NCBI GenBank assembly: GCA_913030835.1
Contig: CAJWDP010000032.1
Span: forward strand, 1 to 35,748
Length of the DNA stretch: 35,748 nucleotides
Direction of reading: 5' to 3'
DNA from: an uncultured Flavobacteriales bacterium
Lineage (GTDB): Bacteria > Bacteroidota > Bacteroidia > Flavobacteriales_D > Parvicellaceae
Shown here piece by piece: positions 32,972-35,748 of the stretch (its first letter is position 1; each line of letters starts with the position of its first letter). The notes beneath the pieces were generated by a model. That model ran no database searches. It was given only the letters and a program-made list of their open reading frames with translations, and was not told the origin of the DNA. A program made the position numbers and the translations under genes.

Positions 32972-35590
32972 TTGGCAACAAAAACGAAATCAAAAAAAGC
33001 GAAGAAGGAAACCCCTCTGATGACTCAGTACAATCAGATCAAGGGGAAATATCCGGATGCACTCCTTTTGTTTCGGGTAGGGGATTTCTATGAGACGTTT
33101 GGTTCGGATGCGATCAAGGCATCAAAGATTCTAGGAATTGTTCTAACAGCGAGGAACAACGGGGCCTCGAAAATCGAGCTGGCCGGGTTTCCGCACCATG
33201 CTATGGATACGTATCTGCCAAAGCTGGTTAGGGCTGGGCAACGGGTGGCGATCTGTGATCAGTTGGAGGATCCGAAACTGACCAAAAAGATCGTGAAACG
33301 CGGAGTAACTGAGCTGGTCACTCCGGGTGTTTCGTTCAATGATCAGGTGCTGGAACAGAAAAGCAATAATTTTTTAGCTGCTGTGCATTTTTCTAAAACC
33401 GGTGCTGGAGCTTCTTTTTTGGACGTGTCAACGGGAGAGTTCTTACTTGCAGAGGGTTCTCTGGAATACATTGACAAGCTAATGCAGGGGTTTCAGCCCA
33501 AAGAAGTACTCTACGAAAAAAACAAGGAAACGCTCTTCAGTGTGCACTTTGGCGATAAATTATTCACTTATAAGCTGGACGATTGGGTGTTTTCTGAGGA
33601 CTTTTCCAGAGAGACACTGCAAAAACATTTTGGAACGAATTCTTTGAAAGGATTTGGGGTTGAGACCTTGAGCAACGGAATTGTTGCTGCAGGAGCGATA
33701 CTGCAGTATCTTTCTCAAACTGAACACAAGAAGCTGGATCACATCACCAATCTTTCACGCATTGAAGAAGAAAAGTACGTGTGGCTGGATCGGTTTACGG
33801 TCCGTAATCTGGAGCTGCTGTACAGTCCAAATCCGGATGCGAAAACGTTGATCGATGTGATCGATGACACGACATCACCTATGGGCGGTAGAATGTTGAA
33901 GCGATGGATGTTGCTGCCGTTGAAAGACAAAAAAGCCATAGATGAGCGATTGGATGTGGTAGAGCATTTTATTAATCAAGCTGGTGAAAGAGAACGACTC
34001 ATAGAGGAAATAGCAAAGATCGGTGACTTGGAGAGACTGATCTCCAAAGTAGCTGCCGGTCGGGTAAATCCGCGTGAAGTAAATCAGCTCCATAGAGCAC
34101 TTCTTGCTTTGGAGCCCATTCGTGAGCTGTGTATGCGTTCGAATATCAATGCGGTTCAACAGCTGGGGGATCAGCTGAATCTTTGTGAAACGATCCGAGA
34201 CCAGATCCGCTATCGATTAAAAGAGGATGCGCCTGTGTTGTTGTCCAAGGGTGGAGCGATTGCCGATGGAGTGAATGAGGAGCTGGATGACCTGCGGTCG
34301 ATCGCATTTTCCGGCAAAGACCATTTGGTGCAGATTCAGCAGCGTGAAATGCTGGCAACGGGCATATCCTCGCTAAAGATTGCCTACAACAATGTGTTTG
34401 GCTATTATCTGGAGGTGCGGAATACCTACAAGGATAAGGTTCCGGAGGAATGGATTCGGAAACAAACGCTAACACAAGCGGAGCGGTACATTACTGAAGA
34501 GCTCAAAGAATACGAAACCAAAATATTGGGTGCCGAAGAAAAGATCCTTGCCCTGGAAGCTCAGCTTTTTCACGAACTGGTGGTGGAGCTGGCTCAGTTC
34601 ATCGCACCGATCCAGCACAACGCTACGATCATTGCCCAGCTGGATTGTCTGATCTCTTTCGCTTCGGTTTCGGAAAGGCACGGCTATACGAAACCAAACA
34701 TCAACGAAGGATACGAGCTGGTGATTAGTGCTGGACGCCATCCGGTGATTGAAAGACAATTGCCGTTGGGAGAAAGCTATGTTCCCAACGATACGTTTCT
34801 GGACAATGACAAACAGCAGATCGTTATGATCACCGGGCCGAACATGTCGGGGAAGTCCGCCATCTTAAGACAAACCGCATTGATTGTTCTGATGGCGCAG
34901 ATGGGTTGTTTTGTTCCGGCAAAATCCGCCGATATTGGTGTGGTAGATAAAATTTTTACTCGTGTAGGAGCTTCGGATAACATCTCATCCGGAGAGTCAA
35001 CTTTCATGGTTGAGATGAACGAAACTGCGTCTATACTCAACAACTTGTCTGATCGTAGCTTGATCTTGTTGGATGAGATCGGTCGGGGAACCAGCACGTA
35101 CGACGGGATTTCCATTGCTTGGGCAATTGCAGAGTACCTGCATGAAATGAAGTTCAAGCCTAAAACTCTTTTCGCTACTCATTATCATGAGCTGAATGAA
35201 ATGTCTTCCACTTTTTCAAGGATCAAAAATTTCAATGTATCGGTAAAAGAGGCCGGAGAGAAGGTTCTTTTTCTAAGAAAGCTAGTTCCCGGAGGCTCCA
35301 ATCATAGTTTTGGAATCCATGTGGCACAGATGGCAGGTATGCCCAGAAGGGTAGTAGGAAGGGCCAAGGAAGTGCTGCTGCAGCTGGAGCAAACCAAGTC
35401 CGGAGATCAGCTTTCACTTAAAGCGAAAGAGGTAGCTAAGGATGCCGCGATGCAGCTTAGTTTTTTCCAGCTGGATGATCCCGTTTTAGAGCAAATTAGA
35501 GATGAGATCACAAAAATAGATATCAATACACTTACACCTGTTGAAGCATTGATGAAACTAAACGAGATCAAGAAGCTGACGGGCGGATAA
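32972..35590 (+). CDS. mutS: DNA mismatch repair ATPase MutS
   Basis: Recognises mismatches and starts repair. Domains in order: mismatch-binding domain I with [11 protein letters not shown] (Phe-x-Glu at about residues 39-41), connector, core/lever, clamp, then ATPase with Walker A GPNMSGKS (622-629), Walker [15 protein letters not shown] and the signature GESTFMVEM. The 872 aa length is normal. Start: TTG at 32972 gives [20 protein letters not shown], matching the conserved KKETPLM-Q-Y start of homologues; the internal ATG (codon 17) would cut it. The likely promoter is TACCTTTA (32938-32945), one mismatch from TAnnTTTG. Confidence 0.96.
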   Translation: MATKTKSKKAKKETPLMTQYNQIKGKYPDALLLFRVGDFYETFGSDAIKASKILGIVLTARNNGASKIELAGFPHHAMDTYLPKLVRAGQRVAICDQLEDPKLTKKIVKRGVTELVTPGVSFNDQVLEQKSNNFLAAVHFSKTGAGASFLDVSTGEFLLAEGSLEYIDKLMQGFQPKEVLYEKNKETLFSVHFGDKLFTYKLDDWVFSEDFSRETLQKHFGTNSLKGFGVETLSNGIVAAGAILQYLSQTEHKKLDHITNLSRIEEEKYVWLDRFTVRNLELLYSPNPDAKTLIDVIDDTTSPMGGRMLKRWMLLPLKDKKAIDERLDVVEHFINQAGERERLIEEIAKIGDLERLISKVAAGRVNPREVNQLHRALLALEPIRELCMRSNINAVQQLGDQLNLCETIRDQIRYRLKEDAPVLLSKGGAIADGVNEELDDLRSIAFSGKDHLVQIQQREMLATGISSLKIAYNNVFGYYLEVRNTYKDKVPEEWIRKQTLTQAERYITEELKEYETKILGAEEKILALEAQLFHELVVELAQFIAPIQHNATIIAQLDCLISFASVSERHGYTKPNINEGYELVISAGRHPVIERQLPLGESYVPNDTFLDNDKQQIVMITGPNMSGKSAILRQTALIVLMAQMGCFVPAKSADIGVVDKIFTRVGASDNISSGESTFMVEMNETASILNNLSDRSLILLDEIGRGTSTYDGISIAWAIAEYLHEMKFKPKTLFATHYHELNEMSSTFSRIKNFNVSVKEAGEKVLFLRKLVPGGSNHSFGIHVAQMAGMPRRVVGRAKEVLLQLEQTKSGDQLSLKAKEVAKDAAMQLSFFQLDDPVLEQIRDEITKIDINTLTPVEALMKLNEIKKLTGG

Positions 35591-35596
35591 TTTCAT

Positions 35597-35626
35597 TTTG
35601 GCGAATCAAAAAAAACCTTATTTTTG
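35597..35626 (+). promoter_or_regulatory. tRNA-Gly promoter (TTTG-N18-TATTTTTG)
   Basis: TTTG at 35597-35600 and TATTTTTG at 35619-35626, 18 bases apart; the -7 element ends 12 bases before the tRNA. Good fit to the Bacteroidota promoter. Confidence 0.65.
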
Positions 35627-35638
35627 GCTTCCCGTTCA

Positions 35639-35710
35639 GCGAGTGTAGCTCAGGGGTAGAGCATCACCTTGCCAAGGTGAGGGTCGTGAGTTCGAATCTC
35701 ATCACTCGCT
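35639..35710 (+). tRNA. tRNA-Gly (GCC)
   Basis: A 72-base cloverleaf: acceptor GCGAGTG pairs with CACTCGC (35703-35709), discriminator T; D-stem GCTC/GAGC; anticodon stem TCACC/GGTGA with loop TTGCCAA, anticodon GCC (35671-35673); T-arm GTGAG/CTCAT (one G-T pair) with TTCGAAT. The 3' CCA is not encoded, so it must be added by the CCA enzyme. Confidence 0.96.
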
Positions 35711-35711
35711 C

Positions 35712-35738
35712 AAAGTGACTCAGGAGGGTCACTTTTTT
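35712..35738 (+). terminator. Terminator after tRNA-Gly
   Basis: An 8-bp perfect stem AAAGTGAC (35712-35719) and GTCACTTT (35728-35735) with an 8-base loop and T-run to 35738, immediately after the tRNA. Confidence 0.85.
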
Positions 35739-35748
35739 CGATTTTGCT

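Noticed and set aside
1-35748. CRISPR array, prophage, IS element or defence island
   Set aside because: No regularly spaced repeats, terminal inverted repeats, transposase, integrase or phage structural genes seen.

Overview
The window reads as core chromosome of a Bacteroidota bacterium, probably Flavobacteriia-like. Supporting signs: DUF6089 and YceI-type envelope proteins, GH3-family, BFN/DUF151-UVR and folK-dNK gene sets, a Bacteroidota-type PurH and ThyA, few Shine-Dalgarno sequences, and repeated matches to the Bacteroidota -7 promoter element TAnnTTTG in front of genes. The genus cannot be named from sequence alone. There is no phage, IS element, CRISPR array, defence island or conjugation gene. 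Coding density is high and no gene-free gap exceeds 245 bases.

Layout. 1-2093: tail of a DinB-family gene, then purH (last two steps to IMP). 2212-7814: cell-elongation operon mreB-mreC-mreD-mrdA(PBP2)-rodA, four of its genes joined by overlapping ends. 7811-10141 (minus): thyA-folA (dTMP synthesis and folate recycling) followed by a secreted PLC-like phosphodiesterase whose stop overlaps that of rodA. 10259-12684 (minus): a BFN/DUF151-UVR protein translationally coupled to a nucleoside transporter with a lipoprotein-like N-terminal domain. 12776-14473 (minus): etfB-etfA, divergent from pdhB (14719-15696) across a 245-base region with a perfect palindrome. 15851-18283: a membrane pyrophosphatase with an unusual His/Cys-rich tail, closed by a strong terminator. 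18386-19669: YceI-like protein and a deoxynucleoside kinase. 19764-22194 (minus): a 32-34 aa membrane peptide, a GH3-family adenylating ligase and a secreted hypothetical protein. 22295-27465 (minus): topB, a class-C-type serine hydrolase and sppA. 27583-28678: folK overlapping a second deoxynucleoside kinase. 28754-32885: TPR/OmpA-like lipoprotein, MOSC protein, DUF6089 outer-membrane protein, SpoU/TrmH methyltransferase. 32972-35748: mutS and tRNA-Gly(GCC) with its own promoter and terminator.

How it fits together. Nucleotide metabolism recurs (purH, thyA, folA, folK, two dNKs, a CNT transporter) but is scattered over several transcription units. Envelope growth and maintenance form the second theme (mre/PBP2/RodA, SppA, serine hydrolase, lipoproteins). 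Energy metabolism (ETF, PDH E1 beta, energy-coupled PPase) sits in the middle.

The least explained parts are the His/Cys tail on the pyrophosphatase, the micropeptide-GH3-hypothetical operon, the lipoprotein-transporter fusion, and the second deoxynucleoside kinase, which lacks the usual catalytic arginine motif. I see no clear-cut new multi-gene system; the GH3 operon is the best candidate.
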